Source: CAZEDU01 sp964511185 (GTDB taxonomy: Bacteria; Myxococcota; Myxococcia; Myxococcales; Myxococcaceae). From it: 64,000 nt of DNA. Each line of letters opens with the position of its first letter. Positions within the stretch are counted from its first letter, which is position 1. Of this stretch, positions 18,807 to 26,781 are shown in pieces. The DNA lies in the NCBI GenBank assembly GCA_964511185.1, contig CAZEDU010000004.1, positions 29,565 through 93,564 on the forward strand, written 5' to 3'. A program made the position numbers and the translations under genes. The notes under the pieces were generated by a model. The model made no database searches. It was given only the letters and a program-made list of their open reading frames with translations, and was not told the DNA's origin.

Positions 18807-19270
18807 AAGCGCTTCGAGAGGACGATCAAGTCCTCTCCTTCCTTGTAGAAGTCGCGGAAGCGGGCCTCTTCCATGTACTGCATCGACCGGTAGAACCCGC
18901 GGGTGGGGCCGTACGCCTCCATCGCGCTCGTCTCCACGCGCATCAGCCGGCCGCCGCGGCGGCGCAGCTCTCCCTCCATCGCGGAGACGAGCGCCGCGCC
19001 CACGCCTTGCCCGCGCACCTCGGGGTCGGAGGCGATCCAGTACAGATCGAACGTGCGGTCGGTCATCGGCGTCGGCCCGTAGCAGATGTAGCCGATGACC
19101 TTCTCGTCCCGGAGCGCGACGAGGACTTGGTAGTCAGGATGGTTTGGAGTGAGCGCGAGGTCGATGAGCTCGAGCGCGCACGCCACTTCTTCCCGTGAAA
19201 AGGTTTCGATTCGATCCAGCAGCGCGGCCAGTTGCGCCCGATGCGCCTCGGCGAGAGGTCGAATGTCCAT
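18803..19270 (-). CDS. GNAT N-acetyltransferase
   Basis: A 155-residue protein with the acetyl-CoA loop RGQGVGAALVSAMEGELRRRG at about residues 95-115 and GFYRSMQYMEEARFRDFYKEGED at the end. Complete GNAT fold by length. A GGAAGAAG ribosome site precedes the ATG at 19270. It is paired with a D-Ala-D-Ala-ligase-like ATP-grasp gene immediately upstream, a recurring pair in bacteria, which suggests they act on the same amino-acid or peptide-like substrate; that substrate is unknown. Confidence 0.85.
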   Translation of the reverse strand: MDIRPLAEAHRAQLAALLDRIETFSREEVACALELIDLALTPNHPDYQVLVALRDEKVIGYICYGPTPMTDRTFDLYWIASDPEVRGQGVGAALVSAMEGELRRRGGRLMRVETSAMEAYGPTRGFYRSMQYMEEARFRDFYKEGEDLIVLSKRL

Positions 19271-20255
19271 GGCTTCTTCCTAAGGCGATCTCGACCAGCT
19301 CGAGCGCCAGCGTGTCGTAGTCCATGCCGGCAGCTTTGGCGGCACGCGCAAACCCGGCGTCGGGGTGCAAGTCGCAGTTGGGATTCACGTCGATGACGTA
19401 GGGCGTGCCGTCGTTCGAGAGCCGAACGTCGACCCGCCCGTAGTCCCGGCAGCCGAGCGCCTCGAACGCGTCGATCGCCGCCTTCACCACCGCCTGTTGT
19501 TGCTCCTTGGGCAGCGTACAGGGGACTGGGGAGCTGTCGATGCACTCGGGCGAGTCGAGCTCCCACTTGGCGCGGTAGCCGACCACGCGCGGCTTGTCGT
19601 CGTAGGTCGGGCCCCAGGCGATCTCGCTGAGCGGCAGCGTGCGGCGCGGGCGATTGCCGAGGATCGGCACGTAGATCTCCCGACCGTCGATGAACCGCTC
19701 GACCAGTGCGGGCTGGCGGAAGGTCTTCAACACGGTGTTCACGGCCCGCACCAGCTGGGCGCGGTTGTGCACCACCGAGTCGAAGTCGATGCCGACCGAC
19801 GCGTCTTCGCGGGCCGGCTTGACGATGAGCGGGAAGGGCAGCTCGAGCGTGCTCGCCACGGCCGCCGAGTCGACGAGCTTGAACTCCGGCGTCGGCACAC
19901 CGCGCGCCACGAGCAGCTCCTTCGCCTTGTCCTTGTGGAGCGCGAGGCCGAGCGCGAGCGCGGGCGACCCGGTGAACGGCACGCCCAACAGCTCCAAGAG
20001 GCAGGGCACCGCCATCTCACCGCGGCTGTCGGCGGCCAGCGACTCGCACAGGTTCACCACCAAGTCGTAGCGGCGCGGGTCGAGCACGTTCGCCAGGGTG
20101 AAGTGATCGACCGCCAACCGCTCGGCCGACAACCCTCCGCGTCGGAGCGACTCGGTCATCGCCGCGGCGACGCGCTCGATGTCGCGGCGCGCTTCACGCC
20201 CCGGGTCGTCCTCGAGCAGGTCGTGATCGGCGTTGTGGAGGATCGCAATGCGCAT
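19134..20255 (-). CDS. D-alanine--D-alanine ligase-like ATP-grasp enzyme
   Basis: From the ATG at 20255 (MRIAILHN) the frame gives 373 residues. ATP-grasp features include LHKDKAKELLVARGVPTPEF, FPLIVKPAREDASVGI, a Mg-binding GRVDVRLSNDGTPYVIDVNPNCDLHPD and ESLAADSRGEMAVPCLLELLGVPFTGS near the N-terminus. The conserved part ends about residue 327; the last 45 residues are read out of frame through the start of the GNAT gene (137-nt overlap) and are Arg/Gly/Ser-rich, so they may not be conserved. It probably ligates two amino acids or similar compounds, but is more divergent than true Ddl. No strong ribosome site is visible. Confidence 0.85.
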   Translation of the reverse strand: MRIAILHNADHDLLEDDPGREARRDIERVAAAMTESLRRGGLSAERLAVDHFTLANVLDPRRYDLVVNLCESLAADSRGEMAVPCLLELLGVPFTGSPALALGLALHKDKAKELLVARGVPTPEFKLVDSAAVASTLELPFPLIVKPAREDASVGIDFDSVVHNRAQLVRAVNTVLKTFRQPALVERFIDGREIYVPILGNRPRRTLPLSEIAWGPTYDDKPRVVGYRAKWELDSPECIDSSPVPCTLPKEQQQAVVKAAIDAFEALGCRDYGRVDVRLSNDGTPYVIDVNPNCDLHPDAGFARAAKAAGMDYDTLALELVEIALGRSHGHSTSRRGASGATGRAAGSNRNLFTGRSGVRARAHRPRAHSKPS

Positions 20256-20326
20256 CAACGATGCACCCGAAGTTAGCACGTCGAAAGTGATGTCGAAAGG
20301 GTGCGGTGCCGCAGTAAGCCACGCCC

Positions 20327-21598
20327 ATGCGCATTCGCGACCCCATTCACGGCACGATTCCGGTGAGCGACGACGAGCGCGCCGTCGTCGACAGCCTCCA
20401 CTACCAGCGGCTGCGTCACATTCGGCAGCTCGGGTTCGGCGACCTGGCCTTCCCTGGCGCGACGCACACCCGTCACGCGCATTCACTCGGCGCGATGCAC
20501 GTGGCCTCGCGGCTGTTCGACGCGGTCGCCGCGAGCGTTGGGCTCTCGCCCACGGTCTCGGAGCGGCTGCGCGCCGCGGTGCGCCTGGCGGTGCTCTGCC
20601 ACGACCTGGGGCACATGCCGCTCTCGCACGCGTCCGAGAAGATCGCCCCCCCGCGCGCCGCGCTCGCCCTGCCGCGCTGGCTCAAGACCGGCGGCGCGCA
20701 GGCTTCGCACGAAGACTTCACCGCCAAGATTCTGCTCGACAGCGCCATCACCCAAGTCGTGCGCGAGCAGTTTGGCCGGTACGACTTGGACCCCGAGAGC
20801 GTCGTCGCGCTGATCACCGGCGACTCGCCCCCCGGTGGGACCCGCTTCGTCCACGACGGCCTCGATTGGCTGCCGCTCTTGCGCGCCATCGTGTCGGGGG
20901 AGCTGGACGCGGATCGCATGGACTACCTGCTGCGCGATTCGTTCTACACCGGCGTGAACTACGGCCGGTACGACCTGGATTGGATCGTCCAAAACCTACA
21001 GGCGGCGCAGAAGGACGGCCGCGCGTACTTGGCGCTCTCCAAGGCGGCGGCGTTCGCGTTCGAAGACTTCCTGCTCAGCCGCTACCACATGTTCTTGTCG
21101 GTCTATTACCACCACACCTCGGTCAGCTTCGACGACATGCTGCGCCGCTATTACGAAGACGCGCCCGGTGAGTTCGAGATCCCCGCCGACCCCGAGCAGT
21201 TCCTCTTCTGCGACGACGTGGCGCTGGCGCAGACGCTCCGCCAATCGAAGAGCAGCTGGGCGAAGCGGATCGTGCAGCGCCGCGGGTACAAGCTGCTCGC
21301 GCAGTTCACCGAGCGGGATCAGGGCTATGACGTGAAGGCGCTCACCCAGGCGCTCGGGGCGGCGAACGTCGACCACTTCTCGCTCGAGTCGCTCGGCGTG
21401 CTCTCGAAGTACTTCCAGGAAGGCGCCGAGCCGTCGCTCTACATCGTCGACCGCTCGACCGGGCGGCTCACCGAAGTGTCGAAGTACACGCCGCTTTATC
21501 AGCGCTACAGCAGCGCTGTACGGCTCTCGCGCGTCTACGTGCGGCCGGATCAGATCGATCAGGCCCGCAAGCAGCTCTCCGCCGTCCTCCCATCATAG
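20327..21598 (+). CDS. HD-domain phosphohydrolase (dGTPase-like)
   Basis: The protein has 423 residues. It begins RDPIHGTIPVSDDERAVVDS, the usual N-terminus of the YdhJ/SAMHD1-like HD family. Metal ligands are visible: His in THTRHAHSLG (about 46-50), His92-Asp93 in LCHDLGHMPLSH, and an Asp in ELDADRMDYLLRDSFYTGV (about 193-197). It should hydrolyse phosphate esters, possibly dNTPs. It is divergent from the ATP-grasp gene with only 71 bp between, so both promoters must lie in that stretch. Confidence 0.88.
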   Translation: MRIRDPIHGTIPVSDDERAVVDSLHYQRLRHIRQLGFGDLAFPGATHTRHAHSLGAMHVASRLFDAVAASVGLSPTVSERLRAAVRLAVLCHDLGHMPLSHASEKIAPPRAALALPRWLKTGGAQASHEDFTAKILLDSAITQVVREQFGRYDLDPESVVALITGDSPPGGTRFVHDGLDWLPLLRAIVSGELDADRMDYLLRDSFYTGVNYGRYDLDWIVQNLQAAQKDGRAYLALSKAAAFAFEDFLLSRYHMFLSVYYHHTSVSFDDMLRRYYEDAPGEFEIPADPEQFLFCDDVALAQTLRQSKSSWAKRIVQRRGYKLLAQFTERDQGYDVKALTQALGAANVDHFSLESLGVLSKYFQEGAEPSLYIVDRSTGRLTEVSKYTPLYQRYSSAVRLSRVYVRPDQIDQARKQLSAVLPS

Positions 21599-21607
21599 AA
21601 TGACCGA

Positions 21608-21620
21608 GGGGACTGTCCCC
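21608..21620. repeat. GGGGACtGTCCCC palindrome, copy 1
   Basis: A perfect 13-nt palindrome lies at the junction between the HD gene and the Nudix-MBL gene. The same 13-mer occurs as GGGGACAGTCCCC within 45967-45981. Such short GC palindromes are common REP-like elements in related genomes. An open-frame ATG at 21600 reads straight through this palindrome, which argues that the true start of the next gene is further downstream. Confidence 0.6.
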
Positions 21621-21635
21621 GTTTTACCCAAGGCC

Positions 21636-23150
21636 ATGAGCGAGCCCCTCCCCGGAGTCCCCAGCGCACCGCCCGCCGCGAAGCCGAAAGACGCCGCGGC
21701 GGTGGTGATGTTTCGCCGCGTGGGCCAGGGGATCGAGGTGTTCTGGCTCAAGCGCGGGGAGCAGCTGTCGTTCGCGGGCGGCTTCTACGCGTTTCCCGGC
21801 GGGCGGGTCGACGCGGCGGACGCGCTCGTGCCCATCGACGGCGTCAGCGGTCTCGACGCGGCGCTCAAGGCGAGCGCGGCGCGAGAGCTGTTCGAAGAGA
21901 CCGGGGTGCTCGTCGCGCACGGCGCCGAGCGGCTGTCGGCCCGGGAGCGAGCGGACATGCGCCGCGCGCTGCTCGAGCGAAAGAAGCCGTTCCACGAGCT
22001 GCTCGCCGCGAAGGCGCTGAAGGTCCGCGCGGAGGCGTTTCATCCCGCCGGCCGGTGGATCACCCCCGACTTCCTGTCGAGCCGCTTCGACGCGCGCTTC
22101 TTCCTCGTGGAGGTGGACGACCGAGCGCCGGTCGAAGTGTGGCCGGGCGAGCTGGCCGAAGGGGGCTGGATTGATCCGAAGTTGGCGCTCAAGCGCTGGG
22201 AGGCGGGGACCGCGCTCCTTCACCCGCCCAACCTTCACGCGCTGCAGGTGCTCGCGTCGTTCACTCGACTCGACGCCGCGGTGACGGCGCTCGCCAACCC
22301 TCCCCACACGCCGGGCTTCATCGCCACCCGCATCGAGTTCCAGCGCGGCATCCGGCTCTTCCCTTTGCGGACCGACACGCTCCCGCCGGCCACGCACACC
22401 AACGCGTACGTCATCGGCAACGGAGAGCTGCTCGTCGTCGACCCGGGCGCGGCGGAGGTGCGGCAGTACGCGCGGCTGCTCGCGCTGGTGGCGGGGCTCA
22501 AGGCCGAAGGCAAGCGGCCCAAGGCGGTGCTCCTCACGCACCACCACGCGGATCACATCGGGGGCGCCAAGGCGGTGAAGGAGCGGCTCGGCGTTCCTGT
22601 CTGGTGTCACGAGCGCACCGCCGACCGGCTCGACTTCAACCCCGACCGGCTCTTGGCAGACGGCGAGGTCATCTCGCTGCAGGGGCTCCCGTCGATGGAG
22701 CTCAAGGTGCTGCACACGCCGGGGCACGCGCGCGGGCACCTGTGCCTGGTCGACATCGCCTCGAAGGCGGCGGTGGTCGGCGACATGGTCGCGGGCGTGG
22801 GCACCATCATCATTGATCCACCCGAAGGCGACATGGCCGACTACCTGCGCGAGCTGAAGCGGCTCCACGACTTTCCGGTAAGCACGCTCTACCCCGCGCA
22901 TGGACCCGCCATCGCCGATGGGCCCAAGAAGCTCACCGAGTACATCGCGCACCGCGAGTGGCGCGAGCGGCTGGTGCTCGAGGCGCTCGGTCCTTTGCCC
23001 GCGTCGATTCCGGAGATCGTCCCCAAGGCCTACGCCGACACCGCGAAGGCGCTCTACCCGCTCGCCGAGCGGAGCACGCAGGCCATCCTCATCAAGCTGG
23101 TGCGCGAGGGGCTGGTGGTGCGGGTGGAAGATCGCTACCGGCGGGCTTGA
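21636..23150 (+). CDS. Nudix hydrolase fused to LACTB2-type metallo-beta-lactamase-fold hydrolase
   Basis: From the ATG at 21636 the product has 504 residues. Residues about 20-200 form a Nudix domain with the box reading GGRVDAADA, a 20-residue insert, then AARELFEETGVLV. Residues about 230-470 are an MBL-fold domain with the metal motif THHHADHIGG (His302-His307), HTPGHARGHLCLVD, VVGDMVAGVGT and YPAHGPAI. The C-terminus (KALYPLAERSTQAILIKLVREG) is the winged-helix tail of LACTB2-like endoribonucleases. Both catalytic centres look intact. The role may be CoA/nucleotide-derivative or RNA end processing; this is inference from family. The ATG at 21600 was rejected because it lies in front of a repeat palindrome. 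Confidence 0.85.
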   Translation: MSEPLPGVPSAPPAAKPKDAAAVVMFRRVGQGIEVFWLKRGEQLSFAGGFYAFPGGRVDAADALVPIDGVSGLDAALKASAARELFEETGVLVAHGAERLSARERADMRRALLERKKPFHELLAAKALKVRAEAFHPAGRWITPDFLSSRFDARFFLVEVDDRAPVEVWPGELAEGGWIDPKLALKRWEAGTALLHPPNLHALQVLASFTRLDAAVTALANPPHTPGFIATRIEFQRGIRLFPLRTDTLPPATHTNAYVIGNGELLVVDPGAAEVRQYARLLALVAGLKAEGKRPKAVLLTHHHADHIGGAKAVKERLGVPVWCHERTADRLDFNPDRLLADGEVISLQGLPSMELKVLHTPGHARGHLCLVDIASKAAVVGDMVAGVGTIIIDPPEGDMADYLRELKRLHDFPVSTLYPAHGPAIADGPKKLTEYIAHREWRERLVLEALGPLPASIPEIVPKAYADTAKALYPLAERSTQAILIKLVREGLVVRVEDRYRRA

Positions 23151-23168
23151 TGGCCCCCTGGGAGACGA

Positions 23169-25016
23169 CTACGCGTTGGTCGACGTGCTCGAGGGCACCA
23201 CGGTGCCGCCGCCGCGTCGCTTGATCAGCCACCAGGCGATGGGCGCCGCGATGAGCAGGAGCTGAGGCAGGAGCGTCAGCGCGTCGGGGTAGACGCCGAG
23301 CAGCTCGACGTGCACAAACGGGATCGGCTTGAGCGGTAAGAAGCCGGTCTCCTGCAGCGCGCGCAGCGATTTGCCGAGCAGCACGACCGCGGTGGCGACG
23401 AGCAGCACCGTCGAGCCGGTGAACAACGCCTTCATCGGCAGCCGGTAGCCGACGCGGCGGACGACGAGCACCAGCGCGAGCAGCACCACCAGCCCCGCGA
23501 GCGCGCCCCACATCACGCCGCTCGGCGAATCGATGGACAGCCCTTGCAGGAAGATCGCCGTCTCGAGGCTCTCGCGGAACATCGCGCTGAACGCGACGAC
23601 GAACAGACCCACGCTGCTGCCTTGCCCGAGCGCGCCCTGCATGCGGCCGCGCAGCTCGCCCATGAACTTGCTCATGTTCGCGCGCGCGTTCAGCCACAGC
23701 GCGGCGTAGAGCAGGGTGGCCACCGCGACCAACCCCACCAGCCCCTCGAGCCACTCGCGTCCGGCCCCCGAGAGCGCGCCGCGGAAGACGAAGTAGAGCG
23801 CCGCGCCCGCGACGAGGGCGCTCCCCCAGCCCAAGTGCACCACCCGCGCGCGCTCGGTCTGACCGAGCTTCTTGAGCACCGCGAGCAGCGCCGCGATGAT
23901 GATCGTCGCCTCGAAGCCTTCGCGCAGCAGAATCGCCAGCGCCACCCAGAACACCGCCCAGAAGTCGGTCTTCTCGGAGCCCACCTTGCGCGCCTGGTCG
24001 ATGAGGAGCAGCAGCGCTCGCCCTTCGTCCGCCGCGCGCGGGCTCTGCGCCTCCACCGCGACCCGCGTGCGGTTGAACGCGCCCTCGAGCTCGAGCACCA
24101 GCCCTGGGTGCTTCGCGCGAAGGCGCGCCTCGACCGGCTCGAGCCCGTTCAAATACGCGTCGAGCACCGCCCGCTTGGCTTCGACCGGCTGACCCGCCTT
24201 CGACAGCTCGAGCGCGCGCTCGACGCCCTCGCGCGCGGCGATGAGCGAGCGCTCCTGATCCACCTCGGGCGGGTGGCGGCGCAGGCACGCCACCTCGCGG
24301 GCGCTGTGCTTCTCGCGCAGCGTCGCGTCGGTGCTGGTGGCGAGCGTCTCGACGCCGGAGGGCGGCGCTTTGCCGTCGTCGCAGGGCGGCTGCCGGAACG
24401 TGAACAGGAAGAACGCCAGCGCCCAGCGGTCGTCCTCATCGAGCGACGCGTAGGCGGGCATCGCGGTGCCGGTGATGCCGAAGGTGAGCGTGTTGTAGGC
24501 CTTGTACGGGGTGAGCCCGTCCATCCGCTCGGCGTCGTGGAAGCTGGCGGGCGGCGGCTCGAGGCCCGGAGCGGCGCGCCCTTTTCCGTCGCCGGCTTCG
24601 CCGTGGCAGGCGGCGCACGCGGTGGCGTACAGCGCTTTGCCGCGCTCGACGTTCGGGACTTTTCGCGGGCTGCGCGAAAGGCCACCGGCGAGCACCAGGT
24701 CTCGCACGATGGCGTTCAAGTCTTTCGGGACGCCCTCGGGGTCTTGGCCCGCATCGATGCGCGCCTTCACCGCCTCGATGCGCGGGGCGAACGTTTGGGC
24801 CGCAGGTCCCAGCGCCTGCACGGCCTCGAGCGCCTCGGCGATGAACGCGCGCTGCTCCTCCATCTCGGCCGGATCGCCGGTCGCGAGCGCGCCGGGGTAG
24901 TCGGCCTCGAGGTACTCGAGCAGCCCCACCACCCGGTGCCAGGCGCTGCTCGAGGCCGCGTGCGAGACGCCGGCCGTCCAGCACGCCAGCAAGCAGAAGA
25001 GGAGGCTCAAACGCAC
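23169..25016 (-). CDS. Cytochrome c-FTR1 iron permease fusion
   Basis: A 615-residue protein with a signal peptide, a periplasmic helical region, a c-type haem motif CAACH at 134-138 with a distal Met in GTAMPAYASL, then a membrane FTR1 domain from about residue 350. The two REXXE iron-channel motifs are present: REGFE near 362 and RESLE near 480. Seven hydrophobic helices can be traced. FTR1 permeases import iron coupled to Fe(II) oxidation; here the oxidase partner seems to be the fused cytochrome. The start is a GTG at 25016. A good promoter and a Fur-like inverted repeat lie just upstream. It converges on the Nudix-MBL gene with 18 nt between. Confidence 0.9.
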   Translation of the reverse strand: MRLSLLFCLLACWTAGVSHAASSSAWHRVVGLLEYLEADYPGALATGDPAEMEEQRAFIAEALEAVQALGPAAQTFAPRIEAVKARIDAGQDPEGVPKDLNAIVRDLVLAGGLSRSPRKVPNVERGKALYATACAACHGEAGDGKGRAAPGLEPPPASFHDAERMDGLTPYKAYNTLTFGITGTAMPAYASLDEDDRWALAFFLFTFRQPPCDDGKAPPSGVETLATSTDATLREKHSAREVACLRRHPPEVDQERSLIAAREGVERALELSKAGQPVEAKRAVLDAYLNGLEPVEARLRAKHPGLVLELEGAFNRTRVAVEAQSPRAADEGRALLLLIDQARKVGSEKTDFWAVFWVALAILLREGFEATIIIAALLAVLKKLGQTERARVVHLGWGSALVAGAALYFVFRGALSGAGREWLEGLVGLVAVATLLYAALWLNARANMSKFMGELRGRMQGALGQGSSVGLFVVAFSAMFRESLETAIFLQGLSIDSPSGVMWGALAGLVVLLALVLVVRRVGYRLPMKALFTGSTVLLVATAVVLLGKSLRALQETGFLPLKPIPFVHVELLGVYPDALTLLPQLLLIAAPIAWWLIKRRGGGTVVPSSTSTNA

Positions 25017-25024
25017 GGGAAGCC

Positions 25025-25053
25025 AGTCTATTGAGGCCCGCCGGGCATTTCAA
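25025..25053 (-). promoter_or_regulatory. Promoter for the cytochrome c-FTR1 gene
   Basis: On the minus strand TTGAAA (25048-25053), a 17-nt spacer and TAGACT (25025-25030) form a credible sigma-70 promoter. Initiation would fall at about 25018, next to the GTG start, so the message would be leaderless; no ribosome site is visible, which fits. Confidence 0.45.
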
Positions 25054-25076
25054 TTTTGAGAATCAAAGTCAAAATT
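25052..25076. promoter_or_regulatory. AT-rich inverted repeat, possible Fur-type operator
   Basis: AATTTTGA (25052-25059) and TCAAAATT (25069-25076) are perfect inverted arms separated by 9 nt in otherwise GC-rich DNA. Within it TGAGAATCAAAGTCA (25057-25071) matches the Fur 7-1-7 model TGATAATnATTATCA at about 10 of 14 positions. It overlaps the -35 box of the iron permease promoter, so iron-dependent repression is plausible but unproven. Confidence 0.4.
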
Positions 25077-25119
25077 CAGAGTTGAAGCGCCTGCCTGCAA
25101 GCGTCATTGTCCCAAGTCC

Positions 25120-26697
25120 GTGGAACTGCCTTTCCGAAGCCCTCCTCCGAAGGTGACGTTGACCAAAGGCTTCGGAAGCGACGCCTACGACAACGCCATC
25201 GCCACCGCGCGCACCTGCTACAACAGCCGCATCATCACCGCCGAGGACGTGCGCAAGGACGAGAAGGCGCGCACGTTGCGGGACCGCATCGCGAAAGAGA
25301 CCTACGAGGCGGGCCACCACACCACGATTCAGCACGCGACCTTCCAGTTCACCGTCGAGAACCTGAGCCGGCAGGCGATCTGGTCGTTCCTGCACAGCCA
25401 CCCCTTCTACAACTCGGAGCAGGTGAGCCAGCGGTACGTGGAGGTGAAGCCCGGCAACGTGATCTACCCGTCGCTGCCCGAGCCGCTCGAGGCGCTCTAC
25501 CGCGGCGCGGTCGACGACATGATGCGGTGCTACCAAGAGCTCATTGAGCTGCTCACGCCGCGCGTGAGCGAAGAGTTCTTCCGCATCTTCCCGGCGCGCA
25601 AGCGCACCCCCGAGAAGTGGAGCCTGGGCATCAAGAAGCGGGCGCAGGAGGTCGCGCGCTACGTGCTGCCGATCGGCACGTTCGCGCACCTGTACCACAC
25701 CATCTCCGGCCTGACGCTGCACCGCTACCACCGCCTGTGCCAGCAGTGGGACGTGCCGACCGAGACGCTGCTGCTCGTCAAGGGGATGGTCGCCGAGGTG
25801 AACCGCGTCGACCCGCTGTTCTTCTCCCGCATCGAAGATCCGCTCCCGCTCGAGCAGACGCTCGAGTACCGCGCGCTCAGCGAGCTCGGGCGCCTGAAGG
25901 CGTCGAGCCAGTCGACCCGCGCGTACCTGCAGGAGTTCGACGAAGGCTTGGGGCCGTACTGCTCGAAGCTCGTCGACCACAAGGCCAACGCGCAGAGCTC
26001 GGTCGCGCAAGGGGTCCGCGACGTGCTCGGCCTGCCGCGCTCGGCGCTGAGCGACGAGGCGGCCATCGAGCGGGTGATGTCGCCGAAGGAGAACCGGTAC
26101 CTCGGCGAGGCGCTGGTGCTCACCACCGTGAGCAAGCTCACGCGCGCGCTCTCGCACGCCCACTACACCTTCCAGAAGAAGCTGTCGCACACGGCAGACA
26201 GCCAGGATCAGCGCCACCGCATGACGCCGGGCTCGCGGCCGGTGCTGCACGCGCACTTCCTCGCGGGCCACGTCGACGTGGTGGTGCCCGAGCTGATCAA
26301 CCAAGCGCCTCACGCCCGCGAGCGGTACTTCGCCACGCTCGAGCGGACCTGGAAGGCCATCGAGCGGCTGCTCGACGGCGGCGTGAGCGAGGAGATGGCG
26401 CTGTACCTGTTGCCGAACGCGTTCCCGATTCGCTTCCTCGAGTCGGGGGACTTGCTGCACCTGCACCACAAGTGGGTGCACCGGCTTTGCTACACGGCGC
26501 AGGAAGAGATCTGGCGCGCCTCGCTCGAAGAGACGCTGCAGGTTCGGCAGGTGCACCCGCTGCTCGCGCGGCACATTCAGCCGCCGTGCACCCTGCGCAA
26601 AGAGGCGGGCATCACGCCGTTTTGCCCCGAAGGCCCGCGGTTTTGCGGCGTGCCGGTCTGGAAGATGGATCTGCCCGACTTCCGACGGCTGATTTAG
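25120..26697 (+). CDS. thyX: ThyX-like FAD-dependent thymidylate synthase, internally duplicated
   Basis: The protein has 525 residues from a GTG. ThyX enzymes are normally about 220-250 residues and carry RHRxxSxxxxSxRY. Here the first half has the aligned segment FQFTVENLSRQAIW then HSHPFYNSEQVSQRY (92-106), keeping SxxxSxRY but lacking RHR. The second half has QRHRMTPGSRP (RHR at 365-367), keeping RHR but lacking the Ser/Arg-Tyr end. So one polypeptide holds two complementary half-signatures. This suggests a fused, subfunctionalised pseudo-dimer that converts dUMP to dTMP with FAD, NADPH and methylene-THF. No ThyA was seen in the window. No clear ribosome site precedes the GTG. Confidence 0.78.
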   Translation: MELPFRSPPPKVTLTKGFGSDAYDNAIATARTCYNSRIITAEDVRKDEKARTLRDRIAKETYEAGHHTTIQHATFQFTVENLSRQAIWSFLHSHPFYNSEQVSQRYVEVKPGNVIYPSLPEPLEALYRGAVDDMMRCYQELIELLTPRVSEEFFRIFPARKRTPEKWSLGIKKRAQEVARYVLPIGTFAHLYHTISGLTLHRYHRLCQQWDVPTETLLLVKGMVAEVNRVDPLFFSRIEDPLPLEQTLEYRALSELGRLKASSQSTRAYLQEFDEGLGPYCSKLVDHKANAQSSVAQGVRDVLGLPRSALSDEAAIERVMSPKENRYLGEALVLTTVSKLTRALSHAHYTFQKKLSHTADSQDQRHRMTPGSRPVLHAHFLAGHVDVVVPELINQAPHARERYFATLERTWKAIERLLDGGVSEEMALYLLPNAFPIRFLESGDLLHLHHKWVHRLCYTAQEEIWRASLEETLQVRQVHPLLARHIQPPCTLRKEAGITPFCPEGPRFCGVPVWKMDLPDFRRLI

Positions 26698-26781
26698 CGC
26701 GCCCGCCCGAAACTGGGTTTCTTGTGGACCCGGGTAGGGTCGGTGAGTAGAAGCCCCGGCAACGGAGGGCTTACCAAGACC

